DNA of 64,000 nt from UBA1858 sp963976865 (lineage in GTDB: Bacteria > Pseudomonadota > Gammaproteobacteria > UBA4575). The first letter of the stretch is position 1, and each line of letters starts with the position of its first letter. The stretch is from positions 73,444 through 137,443 of the forward strand of contig CAXBLY010000006.1 in NCBI GenBank assembly GCA_963976865.1, read 5' to 3'. The position numbers and the translations under genes are program-made. Below, one piece after another: positions 1 through 8,544 of the stretch. Below the pieces are notes generated by a model. It saw only the letters and a list, made by a program, of their open reading frames with translations, was not told the origin of the DNA and ran no database searches.

Positions 1-1
1 A

Positions 2-547
2 ATGGCATATACGGAAATAAAACCTGTTAGAAATCGTCGTGGTGGATACAAGATGATTGATGGTGCTTTTCAACCACTACTACCTACCAAAACATCGACC
101 AATCTAGGCTCTCCATTTATGGGCAGTGTTCAGGCACTCCCTTATAAACACACCATTATTAATGCGGGTGTTGGCGGAACAGGCCCTAATGGTACAGCCG
201 GTTTTCCTCCTGCACCTGGATTTGCAATCGGTGGTGCTACGGCAATAGAGCTGGATAAGCGGGGACACGAAGTCTGGCGATTTGTAAATCCAGTTTACTC
301 TACAAATCAAGGAGGATTGGGCGGTCTTGTGAATAGAACCGAGAGTAAAATAATTGGTGCAGATTGTCCTATCGTTAATACCTGGAATCTCGCTAATGGA
401 CCAAACGCCAAAACCAACTGGATGTTTCGTATGTTACGGTACTCTAAGCATTTCCCAGGATTTCGAGGGAAAAATTTGCATCCTAAAGGGTTAATTACCG
501 ATGCAGGGACGTGTGTATCTGATCCACCTCCCCCACCGGCACCATAA
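2..547 (+). CDS. Hypothetical protein, probably 5'-truncated
   Basis: The frame is open from the window edge, and the first ATG lies at base 2 with no room to see a ribosome binding site, so the start is probably internal and only the C-terminal about 181 residues are seen. The visible part is rich in Gly, Pro and Asn, has a segment IELDKRGHEVWRFVNPVY (about residues 82-99) reminiscent of the blades of arylsulfotransferase-like or PQQ-like propellers, two cysteines, and ends in a run of prolines. I do not recognise the family with confidence. A strong intrinsic terminator follows 17 bases after the stop. Confidence 0.6.
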   Translation: MAYTEIKPVRNRRGGYKMIDGAFQPLLPTKTSTNLGSPFMGSVQALPYKHTIINAGVGGTGPNGTAGFPPAPGFAIGGATAIELDKRGHEVWRFVNPVYSTNQGGLGGLVNRTESKIIGADCPIVNTWNLANGPNAKTNWMFRMLRYSKHFPGFRGKNLHPKGLITDAGTCVSDPPPPPAP

Positions 548-563
548 CAAAAACTATCCTTCA

Positions 564-592
564 ATGGGGCCTGATAAAGGCCCCATTTTTTT
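564..592 (+). terminator. Rho-independent terminator
   Basis: A perfect 8-bp stem (ATGGGGCC / GGCCCCAT) closes a 7-base loop and runs directly into a T tract. It lies just after the stop at 547 and ends the first gene. Confidence 0.9.
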
Positions 593-627
593 GAGATTGT
601 TTAATACTGAATGTCAGCTATTGAGCA

Positions 628-659
628 TAAAAAAAGCCTCGACACAGTATCGAGGCTTT
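628..659 (-). terminator. Rho-independent terminator for the MNP-repeat gene
   Basis: A 9-bp stem (AAAGCCTCG / CGAGGCTTT) with a 9-base loop is followed on the minus strand by seven T residues (plus-strand A run from 628). It is placed to end the minus-strand gene whose stop is at 687, back to back with the plus-strand terminator at 564. Confidence 0.85.
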
Positions 660-686
660 CTGCTTTAGCTTCATGATCAAATTGAA

Positions 687-1196
687 TTATTGATCTGTAT
701 TTACTGAAACGTAAGCATTCGGGTCCATCATTTTATACATAGCTGCATAGTATTCTGGGTTCATGGAAGCCGCTAGCCATTGAGAATAATACGCAGGGTT
801 CATGTATGAGAAAAATGGCTGGTACATTTGTGGATTCATAGAAGCGCCCATCCAGTTCATGTACATCGCAGGATTCATAAATGGCACCATTGCATTCATC
901 CATTTAGTAGGATTACTGTAATTTGCCATCCATTCATTCCACTGTTCTGGGTTTGACGAACATTCCATAAATACTTTTGTCGTTTCCGGGTTGTTCATTG
1001 CAACAAAAAGCTTCATGGATTCAGCAGGATTTGCCATGGTTTTAGCCATGACTTCAGGGTCATAAAATGCATCAAAAGTCTGACAATTCGCAGTGTAATT
1101 TGTCGTTACATTATTTTCTGATTCACCAAAAACAGGTGAAAACGACACAGTTAAGATACCTATAACTGCAGCGATAATAAGATTAGATAGTTTCAT
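687..1196 (-). CDS. Exported Met/Asn/Pro-rich protein with 13-residue repeats
   Basis: The 169-residue product begins with a clear Sec signal peptide (residues 1-24, cut after VFG or nearby). The mature part is built from a degenerate unit of about 13 residues, xMNPxxYxxWxxx: NP or DP pairs fall near residues 57, 70, 83, 96, 109, 122, 134, 147 and 159, giving about eight copies that become more regular toward the C-terminus. It has roughly 20 methionines, many Tyr/Trp and two cysteines (about 38 and 79). GGAG precedes the ATG. Its own terminator follows. The family is unknown to me. A structural, granule-coating, metal-binding or oxidant-scavenging role would all suit; none is shown. A second Met-Asn-Pro protein with a different period starts at 63664. 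Confidence 0.85.
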   Translation of the reverse strand: MKLSNLIIAAVIGILTVSFSPVFGESENNVTTNYTANCQTFDAFYDPEVMAKTMANPAESMKLFVAMNNPETTKVFMECSSNPEQWNEWMANYSNPTKWMNAMVPFMNPAMYMNWMGASMNPQMYQPFFSYMNPAYYSQWLAASMNPEYYAAMYKMMDPNAYVSVNTDQ

Positions 1197-1558
1197 ACTA
1201 CATACTCCAAAAGAAATTTTAAAAATATCAATAAGTTAATCAATTCTGTGTAACAAATGTACTGTACAAAGAGTGGTCAATATTAGGATCAGCTTATATA
1301 TCAATCAATTAAATAGTTTTTATCCCTATATAAGCGAAATTAACAACATATTCATGATTTTATATAGAATATATGCCAGTACTTTTTGGTGAAATTCAAA
1401 GTCAGTTATGAATCTGATTTAGAGATGAATTTAGGAAATAAACGATCAAGTAAGCCTTGATAATATTGCATAGAATTTATTTTTATAACTTTTTCAAATC
1501 TGATATGAATAAAATGTGTGTGCTTAAATAAGCTACTTAATCGTTTTTGAGGTATCCC
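1197..1558. other. Intergenic region between divergent genes
   Basis: About 360 AT-rich bases separate the divergent MNP-repeat and rhodanese genes. It must hold both promoters, but I see no convincing -35/-10 pair, repeat or RNA gene. Confidence 0.5.
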
Positions 1559-2536
1559 ATGAAAATATTATCAATTTATTTATTGCTTGCAGCTAACGTA
1601 ATAATGGCTGGACAAGCACTATCTACAGAATTACCAAAACCCTTGGTCAATACTGATTGGCTTGCTGATAATTTAGAGCATGTTTCAATAATCGATGTTA
1701 GATCAACGGGTGAAAGCTTTACTTCTAATCCTGTTTTTGAAAAAAGCAATAATTCAGGTGTATTAAAATTAATTCGAGTTGGGGGGCATATCCCTGGTGC
1801 GCACTTGGTTTTATATAAACATGTCCGCGGGAATCAAATAATAAATGGTACAAAAGTTAAGTACGTGCTGCCTGGAAAGTCTGCTTTTGAGAAGTTGATG
1901 CAAAACGCAGGTATACATCAACAAAGCAATATTGTCGTAGTTACTAATGCCGAGAATGATTTTGATTTAACAATGGCGACACGCATGTATTGGCAAATCA
2001 AGTATTATGGACATGAAAATGTCTCGATATTAAACGGTGGCACGGCTCAATGGCTGGTTGACGGACGCGACATTGTAACGAATTCGGAAAATGCGATTAA
2101 GGGAGACTGGCTGGCAAAAATGGAAAATACAAATCTGTTAGCAAGTAGCGAAGAAGTCATAGCGGCAATTGACAATGATTCTATACAAATAGTCGATGTT
2201 CGCCCACTTGGCCAATATTTAGGGACATACAAAAGTGCAAAAGTAGAAGAAAAAGGTCATATCCCATCTGCAAAATCATATCCTGTTGATTTAGTAGCAA
2301 CAAGAAACACTCCAGTAAAGTTTTCATCAAAATCTGAACTGACACAGTTGACCAAAGCATTAAGTGTTGATTTGCATGAAGATACTATTACTTATTGCAA
2401 TAGCGGTCATATGGCATCTGGTGCCTGGTTTGTATTTCACGAAATATTAGGAATGAATAATATCAAGTTATACGATGGCTCTATGCATCAATGGACAGCA
2501 GAGAAAAGGCCTGTTGTCAAAATGAAACTTGAGTGA
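1559..2536 (+). CDS. Exported sulfurtransferase with two rhodanese domains
   Basis: This 325-residue protein probably handles sulfane sulfur in the periplasm. A signal peptide covers about residues 1-22. The first rhodanese domain (about 30-170) has the fold motifs IIDVR and GGHIPGAH but reads VVTNAEND where the active loop should be, so it lacks the catalytic Cys. The second (about 195-320) has the loop YCNSGHMAS with Cys280, resembling the CNTGHWA loops of proteobacterial periplasmic rhodaneses. I place the start at the ATG of 1559 because GAGG lies 6 bases upstream; a TTG 12 bases earlier would overlap that site. A K+ channel gene follows 84 bases later. Confidence 0.9.
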   Translation: MKILSIYLLLAANVIMAGQALSTELPKPLVNTDWLADNLEHVSIIDVRSTGESFTSNPVFEKSNNSGVLKLIRVGGHIPGAHLVLYKHVRGNQIINGTKVKYVLPGKSAFEKLMQNAGIHQQSNIVVVTNAENDFDLTMATRMYWQIKYYGHENVSILNGGTAQWLVDGRDIVTNSENAIKGDWLAKMENTNLLASSEEVIAAIDNDSIQIVDVRPLGQYLGTYKSAKVEEKGHIPSAKSYPVDLVATRNTPVKFSSKSELTQLTKALSVDLHEDTITYCNSGHMASGAWFVFHEILGMNNIKLYDGSMHQWTAEKRPVVKMKLE

Positions 2537-2620
2537 TAGACATTGTCCTTCCATCTCCTTATTGAAGTGTGGTACTTCTATCCGGGATAGGTACATTTCT
2601 CTCTATATTAAAATAAGCTT

Positions 2621-3049
2621 ATGTTGATTGTCCTGGTATTCACAAGTTTTGCTATAATTCTCGTCGTTACATTGCACTATGAAGTGTTAACTCATTTATC
2701 AGAAAAACATTTCTCACGTAAATGGCCATCAAGGCTCTTATTACCGGTTGGTGTGCTAATTATAATTTTTACTCATGTTGTTGAAGTATGGGTATTTGCA
2801 TTTACATATTTATTAATATTTTCATTTAATGGAGTTGGAGATGTTATTGGTGAGTTTGACTATACCATCCTGGATTATGCATATTTTTCGTTTGTTAATT
2901 ACACGTCATTAGGCTATGGGGATATAGTCCCTACTGGTCATATTAGATTTATTGCAGGTACCGAATCGCTTGTAGGTTTAGTATTGATAGCCTGGTCTGC
3001 CTCTTTTACTTATTTAGAAATGCGACGAATAATAACAGATAAAAAATAA
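2621..3049 (+). CDS. Two-transmembrane potassium channel (Ion_trans_2)
   Basis: The 142-residue membrane protein has an N-terminal hydrophobic helix (about 1-20), a second helix (about 40-68), a pore loop with the K+ selectivity filter TSLGYGD at residues 95-101, and a final helix (about 110-130). This is the layout of small KcsA-like or Ion_trans_2 channels with no cytoplasmic gating domain. It should conduct K+ across the inner membrane. It lies in the same direction as the rhodanese gene, but the 84-base gap leaves co-transcription uncertain. Confidence 0.85.
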   Translation: MLIVLVFTSFAIILVVTLHYEVLTHLSEKHFSRKWPSRLLLPVGVLIIIFTHVVEVWVFAFTYLLIFSFNGVGDVIGEFDYTILDYAYFSFVNYTSLGYGDIVPTGHIRFIAGTESLVGLVLIAWSASFTYLEMRRIITDKK

Positions 3050-3120
3050 CCGTATTTTGCTTTTCGATAACAAAAAACGCCTTTGTCGCTCATTTAACCT
3101 ATGACCTTGAGGAGAGTAAT

Positions 3121-3459
3121 TTACAGATTATTGAAAATAGCTTGAGCGTCCTGATCCCAGGGGGACACTTTAGTTAAGATTTCAGCATAATATTTCGCGT
3201 TATCCTGATCCCCAGTTTTTTGAAATAATTTAATCAATGCATAGAGGACATCTGTATCTGTTGCATATTTATCATGTACATTAATCAAATTATTTATTGC
3301 TTTGTCAGTTTTACCAAGCGAATCCAGTGCGATCGCATAAATATATTGAAAGCGAGTAATGCCAGATTCAATACGAATAGCTTGTGTATGGCGAATTATC
3401 AATTTGAGCAATCCAAAGAAGGTATAGTGTGTAAAAATGAATTCTCTGATATTTTTCAG
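3121..3459 (-). pseudogene. C-terminal remnant of a TPR protein
   Basis: The minus-strand frame is open from 3459 to the stop at 3121 and encodes tetratricopeptide-like helices (YIYAIALDSLGKTDKAI, then a second unit ending near SPWDQDAQAIFNNL). This matches the extreme C-terminus of long TPR proteins, including TPR-tailed multihaem cytochromes. There is no ATG; only a TTG at 3411 could start it, and the N-terminal repeats and any catalytic part are missing. I read it as a decayed gene fragment. It could still be expressed as a 96-residue protein from the TTG. Confidence 0.5.
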
Positions 3460-3669
3460 TTAATAAAACACAGAAACAGACCTGATGTACGTGAAGCACA
3501 TGTAATTCAAATATAGTTAATGGTAAAAATCAGGATATGGAATTATAAAATTAATTTCCCCCTGTAAATTGACTGTTTAACAGGGAAGCCAGAGTCTGCT
3601 GCAGGCCTGAAGCAGTCACGTTTGATAAACTTATGCATAACATTGCTTTAATAAAGAGGAGAATTAATC

Positions 3670-4068
3670 ATGCCTTCAGAAACAGACGCGGTGAAAGCCT
3701 ATTTCGATGCATGGAATAGTCATGATACTGATGCAATTTTAAGTTCACTGACACCAGATGGGACTTACAGTGACCCTGTTGGCGGAGAAAATTTATCTGG
3801 CCAGGCTTATGCAGACTACGCCTCCTCTTTGTTCACAGCATTTCCTGATCTCAAATTGGAATTAATCAGCAATACTGTTGCAAGTAACGGTATTGTTGCT
3901 GCCCCTTGGTTATTATTCGGCACTCATAAAGGTCCAGTTGGAGATTACGCACCGACTAATCGAGAGGTAATTCTACCTGGGTGTGATTTTATTACTGTTG
4001 AAAACGGCAAAGTAAAAAAAGTAATAGGCTACTTTGACCCAGAGTATTTATTTAACCAGCTAAAATAA
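3670..4068 (+). CDS. SnoaL-like / NTF2-fold protein
   Basis: The 132-residue protein has the SnoaL-type polyketide cyclase/NTF2-like pattern: an N-terminal helix with YFDAWNSHD, then TPDGTYSDP, a helix with FPDLKLEL, and the strands ending GYFDPEYLFNQL. Members are cone-shaped barrels with a pocket; many act as isomerases or hydrolases, but the substrate cannot be inferred. A strong site (AGAGGAGAA) sits about 6-8 bases before the ATG, suggesting good translation. A weak hairpin follows the stop. It is monocistronic as far as can be seen. Confidence 0.85.
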   Translation: MPSETDAVKAYFDAWNSHDTDAILSSLTPDGTYSDPVGGENLSGQAYADYASSLFTAFPDLKLELISNTVASNGIVAAPWLLFGTHKGPVGDYAPTNREVILPGCDFITVENGKVKKVIGYFDPEYLFNQLK

Positions 4069-4092
4069 AAGATCTCTCAAGTGAGTTCTTTT
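4067..4092 (+). terminator. Possible terminator after the SnoaL-like gene
   Basis: AAAAGA-T-CTC pairs with GAG-T-TCTTTT across a short loop with one T-T mismatch. It overlaps the stop codon and lacks a long T tract beyond the stem, so it is a weak call. Confidence 0.35.
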
Positions 4093-4223
4093 GCGCCAAA
4101 TACGGAACTTGCAGCTACGGAAAAATGAATCCGGGAGATTCACGGGCGAGAATTTACTGTAAGAATGGCACTTTCAAGTCCACTTATGCCATACATACAG
4201 CAATCAATATTTATTCGGGCTTA

Positions 4224-4254
4224 TATGTTAGAGACTAGTTATGTTAGAGGCTAG
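4224..4254. repeat. Short tandem duplication at a gene end
   Basis: Two 15-base copies of TATGTTAGAG(A/G)CTAG, one base apart, lie at the 3' end of the PEP-CTERM-like gene; the second copy supplies its stop codon. It looks like a small local duplication. Confidence 0.6.
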
Positions 4255-5039
4255 CAGGCTTGACCTTTTCTCTTACGAGCAAAAATTCCTACTCCTATTA
4301 ATCCAGACAGGAATAAAGGAATAGCTGCAGGTATGGGAACTACGGCGGCATCGTATTCGTAAGTGACATCAACGGAGCCGAGAACATCTATCCGTGAACT
4401 TGAACTCACGCCACTCAGGACAGTACCAAATGTAGGTAGATTCAGTGAATTTCGTGTAGACGCTAAAAATTCCAATAGTTTATTACCAGTCCCAATAAAA
4501 GGGCTAACATCGCCCTGTGGTCTGATCACGATATCTATGATTTGTTCTGGTCTGGAGGTTGCAAAATATATGCGTTCTATATCAGACGTATAACTACTGC
4601 GCCCGGGCAAAGTAACCGTAATACTTCCTAGTGTTAAAGGTGTTCCTGCAGGAACATCAAGAGGAGTTTCAGGAATAGCGCTGGAAGCAATAATATTATT
4701 AAAAATAAATCTGTCAAAGAACTTGGGGCCCTCGACCAGAAAGCTATTAGCACCCAGACTAAATGGCACAGGATTTAATGTCCGATTGCTTATATCAATT
4801 CCTAGCTGAAGATCAAGGTTATACCTTATATCTACCTGCCTCAATGTTCCCAGATCAGCATTAAAGAATGGTATGGCAGCACTAAAACTGCTAGTAGGAT
4901 TATCTCCCCTGAAAGTAGAATTAACATCAAAGTCTGTCGAATAAGACACTGTGGCGGCCGTAGCGTGAGCGCTAAATGTGATCGTTACGATTGAAGCAGC
5001 AATGATGAGTGCTTTATGCAATTTCTTGTAAGGTTTCAA
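4251..5039 (-). CDS. Exported protein with a PEP-CTERM-like sorting tail
   Basis: The 262-residue protein starts with a signal peptide (about 1-29, cut after ATA). The body (about 30-230) is rich in beta-type sequence and Ser/Thr and has no domain I recognise. It ends with VPIPAAIPLFLSGLIGVG followed by RKRKG: the proline motif, hydrophobic helix and basic cluster of the VP(L/I)PAA variant of PEP-CTERM. Such proteins are cut and sorted to the cell surface by an exosortase (EpsH family). No exosortase is in this window, so it would act from elsewhere. Exopolysaccharide or surface attachment is the usual context of the family. Confidence 0.8.
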   Translation of the reverse strand: MKPYKKLHKALIIAASIVTITFSAHATAATVSYSTDFDVNSTFRGDNPTSSFSAAIPFFNADLGTLRQVDIRYNLDLQLGIDISNRTLNPVPFSLGANSFLVEGPKFFDRFIFNNIIASSAIPETPLDVPAGTPLTLGSITVTLPGRSSYTSDIERIYFATSRPEQIIDIVIRPQGDVSPFIGTGNKLLEFLASTRNSLNLPTFGTVLSGVSSSSRIDVLGSVDVTYEYDAAVVPIPAAIPLFLSGLIGVGIFARKRKGQAC

Positions 5040-5193
5040 GGAATTCTCCCAAATCCAGGTTATCTATCAGTTTTCTTAAAGACAGGACAAGCAGCAGATA
5101 GAAATTTTATTATTATAATTTTGTTAATTATTTAGCTAACTATATTAACGTTTTCACTGAAGTGTGAACAGAATATTATTTACTGCAAAAGAA

Positions 5194-5269
5194 TGGCGTC
5201 CCCAAGGGGATTCGAACCCCTGTTGTCGCCGTGAAAGGGCGATGTCCTAGGCCTCTAGACGATGGGGAC
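5194..5269 (-). tRNA. tRNA-Glu (anticodon TTC)
   Basis: The minus strand gives a full 76-base cloverleaf starting GTCCCC and ending in GGGGAC-G-CCA with encoded CCA. The anticodon loop CTTTCAC carries TTC (plus-strand 5233-5235), and the T arm has GGTTCGAATCC. It closely follows the Escherichia coli tRNA-Glu sequence. Confidence 0.97.
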
Positions 5270-5471
5270 ATTGTGATCGCTGTATCGTAGAGTACACTGC
5301 TCTTCAACAGTGCTTATGGGCCGCGAACATTACGTTAAAACAGGCACTTATGTCAAGCACGAAGATTAATAATGGTCTCACTCTTATATTTATCTCTCTC
5401 ATCGGGAATTCTCTGAATTAAACTGGCAATTTAAGTAAACTTCGGTGCACAAATGCATTCTAACTTAACCA

Positions 5472-6404
5472 ATGATGATGACTATCGGACAGCAACTGCC
5501 AGGAATATTGCAGCGCAATAGCGTGTTATTGCCACGTTTATTGAGCTATTTGCTGGTTATTCTCATTGCGATGAGTACAGCCAAACTGGTATGGAGCCTA
5601 TTCTCGAGCGACAGTTCATCTGAATCGGTTTCAGAAGTGAAAGCAGCACCTCCCAGATTAGTTAAACCTCCCCCACCCAAACCGGATTACGGTGCTCAGG
5701 TTGCTCGTCTCCACTTGATGGGAAAGGCTTCAATCGCCAACAACCCGGCAATTGCAGACCAGAATGCGCCAGACACCTCGCTGAATTTAACACTCAGCGG
5801 AGTCCTTGCACTGGGTGAAGGTGAAGGCTTCGCAATCATTGAAAATGAAACCAAAATACACAAGTATTATCATATAGATGACGAAGTAACCTCAGGTGTT
5901 ACTTTACATTCAGTATTTCCTGATTATGTACTACTGGCACGCGCAGGTCGCACGGAAAAGCTGGCCCTTCCCAAAGCCTCTGACAAAGGCATTACCAAGG
6001 TGAACAATACTCAAATTAATCGCGCTCCGACCACATCAGCAGCACTTGGTAGTAGAGTACAGGCGGATACTCAGGAAGACGATGAGCCTAGTCTGTCTAC
6101 ACTAAAGCAGCAATTAACGAAGAACCCCTCTTCTCTGGCCAAATATATTTCCATTAGTAGCGCAAACGATGAAAAAACAGGTAAATTTGTGGGATACGAA
6201 GTCAGACCAAATAACAACTCTTCAAGCCTGTTTTATGAGTTAGGGCTGGTTGAAGGGGATGTTATTACGACAATTAATGAAATTTCGCTGGATAACCCAA
6301 ACAAGGCGACCCAGGCATTTCAAAAGCTGGTGACGGCCTCTCAGCTGGAGATGACCGTTTTACGCTCCGGCACCGAGATTTATCTTGTTTATAACCTAGA
6401 ATAG
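5472..6404 (+). CDS. gspC: Type II secretion system protein GspC
   Basis: GspC is the inner-membrane clamp that links the inner platform to the GspD secretin. The 310-residue protein has one membrane helix (about 22-42), a Pro-rich linker (about 57-70, PPPPKPDYG), the PulC homology region (about 72-160, with LSGVLALGEGEGFAII), and a C-terminal PDZ-type domain (about 210-305, LVEGDVITTINEI). It opens the twelve-gene T2SS operon. Three ATGs follow in a row at 5472-5480; I kept the first, and none has a strong ribosome site. Confidence 0.93.
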   Translation: MMMTIGQQLPGILQRNSVLLPRLLSYLLVILIAMSTAKLVWSLFSSDSSSESVSEVKAAPPRLVKPPPPKPDYGAQVARLHLMGKASIANNPAIADQNAPDTSLNLTLSGVLALGEGEGFAIIENETKIHKYYHIDDEVTSGVTLHSVFPDYVLLARAGRTEKLALPKASDKGITKVNNTQINRAPTTSAALGSRVQADTQEDDEPSLSTLKQQLTKNPSSLAKYISISSANDEKTGKFVGYEVRPNNNSSSLFYELGLVEGDVITTINEISLDNPNKATQAFQKLVTASQLEMTVLRSGTEIYLVYNLE

Positions 6405-6521
6405 ACCACTTAATCGCATGTCTACACAAACTATTCATATGTGTCCGATAATCTACTGTTAGAACATTAGTTTATGGACAATTAAGATAATAATTACGAT
6501 GGCTGATAAGCTGAAATTAAA

Positions 6522-8537
6522 ATGATGATGATAATGAAAAGATTTGCCGGGCCAGTAGAGATTAAATCCTGTGTGCTTGCACTGACACTGATGGCAAATT
6601 GCCTGTTTTCTAATCTGGCACTCTCGGAGACAGGAATCACACTGAATCTTAAAGATGCCGACCTGCAGTCATTTATTGAAACAGTCGCTGAAATTACTGG
6701 CAAAAATTTTGTCATCGACCCACGCGTGAAAGCGAAAGTCACTGTTGTGTCAGCCAGACCCATGGACCGTCGGGAAATATACGAGGTATTTCTATCGGTA
6801 CTACAAGTACATGGTTTTGCAACCGTCGAAGTCGGCGAAGTCATCAAAATTTTGCCTGATGTGAACGCCAAACAGGGTCCTGGTAATGTTATTACCGGAT
6901 CATCAGGTTCCAAGGGCGACGAACTGGTCACACGCGTGATCGAAGTAAACAATGTAGCGGCAGCTCAATTAGTCCCCATATTACGCCCTCTGGTCCCTCA
7001 GCAAGGTCATTTAGCTGCCTATCCCGGCAGCAATATGCTGGTTATTTCGGATCGTGGCGCAAACATTGCGCGGCTGGAAAAAATAATTCGTAAAATTGAT
7101 CGCCCTGATGCGCAGGAGATCGAAGTCATCACATTACAACATGCCTCGGCAAGTGAAGTTGTTCAGATACTGAATTCGCTGAAAGCGGCAGGTGGTCAGA
7201 CAACTCAATCGCCCGGGTCTCCTACCCTGGCTGCCGATGAACGCACAAACAGCATTCTTTTGTCCGGAGACAGTACGTCAAAAGTGCGCATTCGCGGATT
7301 GATTGCCCATCTGGACACACCCATTGAAGGCACGGGTAATACAAAAGTGGTTTACCTGCATTATGCCTTAGCTGAGGAGATAGCCCCTATACTACAAGGA
7401 GTGTCTGATTTCGAAGCGTCAGAGAACGGCAGCACACCCAGTGCTTCCGGAAATAACGACATTAATATCCAGGCAGATGCAACTAACAATGCATTAATCA
7501 TTACCGCCCCACCCGCACGATTCGACAGCCTGCGCAGAGTAATTAGCCAGTTAGATGTCAGACGGGCGCAGGTACTGGTTGAAGCTGTGATTGCAGAAGT
7601 ATCCAACGACTTAACCAAAGAACTGGGGGCAGAAGGCTTCTTATTACCCGGTGGCGATAACCCGGATGGCCCCGCAGCGGCGTCTATTAATACCGGCAAT
7701 ATTCTATCCCTGTTAACCGATGGAATTACCTCAGGTGCAGGTTTGGCCGGTCAGGGTTTATCTCTGGGTGCTGCAGATTTAAGCGGTGACACACAATGGG
7801 GTTTCCTTCTTCGAGCGCTGGAGGGAGATGCTTCCACCAATATTCTTTCTACTCCTACCCTGGTAACTCTGGATAACGAAGAAGCAGAAATTGTTGTTGC
7901 CCAGAACGTGCCGTTTGTAACTGGTCAGTTTACTAACACCGGTAGCGGAACAGATTCTGCTGTCAATCCATTCCAGACAATCGAACGTCAGGACGTGGGC
8001 CTTACTTTACGCATTACACCTCAGATAAACGAAGGCAATAGCGTAAGACTTCAGATTGAACAGGAGTCTTCAAGTATTTCCAACTCCAGTGTTGCATCAG
8101 ACCTGATCACAAACGAGAGAAGGATTAGCACGTCTGTGATGGTTGATGATAATGAAATTCTGGTGCTGGGAGGACTGACACAGGACGATTACAGAGACAC
8201 TGTCACCAAGACACCATTATTGGGTGATATTCCCTTACTAGGTAATTTATTCAAATCCACTTCAACCACCAAAAGCAAACAGAACCTGATGGTGTTTATC
8301 CACCCCGTAATATTACGCGATGCCAGCAGTTCCAACCTGGCTACAGAATCCAAATATGATTTTCTGCGTGCTCGCCAGATTGAAGCACGTATTGAAGAAC
8401 GAGGCTTGATAAAAGACGGTTATGCCCGCTTCCCGGATTTAGATGATCTGGTTACGCAATTACCCAAGCAGGTGCAAAACCCGGCAAATACATCCAACAG
8501 TCAGCTTCAGCCTCAAGCTCCAAGTTCATCGAAGTAA
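6522..8537 (+). CDS. gspD: Type II secretion secretin GspD
   Basis: GspD forms the outer-membrane pore through which folded substrates leave. The 671-residue protein has a signal peptide (about 1-34), the N0 domain (about 40-110, with LQSFIETVAEITGKNFVID), N1-N3 ring domains to about 340, and the secretin core (about 345-590) with VGLTLRITPQI near 491 and LLGDIPLLGNLF near 565. The tail after 600 is Gln/Pro/Ser-rich and may bind a pilotin; no pilotin gene is nearby. It lies 117 bases after gspC. The ATG at 6534 is an alternative start. Confidence 0.96.
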   Translation: MMMIMKRFAGPVEIKSCVLALTLMANCLFSNLALSETGITLNLKDADLQSFIETVAEITGKNFVIDPRVKAKVTVVSARPMDRREIYEVFLSVLQVHGFATVEVGEVIKILPDVNAKQGPGNVITGSSGSKGDELVTRVIEVNNVAAAQLVPILRPLVPQQGHLAAYPGSNMLVISDRGANIARLEKIIRKIDRPDAQEIEVITLQHASASEVVQILNSLKAAGGQTTQSPGSPTLAADERTNSILLSGDSTSKVRIRGLIAHLDTPIEGTGNTKVVYLHYALAEEIAPILQGVSDFEASENGSTPSASGNNDINIQADATNNALIITAPPARFDSLRRVISQLDVRRAQVLVEAVIAEVSNDLTKELGAEGFLLPGGDNPDGPAAASINTGNILSLLTDGITSGAGLAGQGLSLGAADLSGDTQWGFLLRALEGDASTNILSTPTLVTLDNEEAEIVVAQNVPFVTGQFTNTGSGTDSAVNPFQTIERQDVGLTLRITPQINEGNSVRLQIEQESSSISNSSVASDLITNERRISTSVMVDDNEILVLGGLTQDDYRDTVTKTPLLGDIPLLGNLFKSTSTTKSKQNLMVFIHPVILRDASSSNLATESKYDFLRARQIEARIEERGLIKDGYARFPDLDDLVTQLPKQVQNPANTSNSQLQPQAPSSSK

Positions 8538-8544
8538 TCACACA

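Noticed and set aside
8443..8544. Extended N-terminus of GspE inside gspD
   Set aside because: The extra residues are a shadow of gspD; the ATG at 8545 gives the normal GspE N-terminus.
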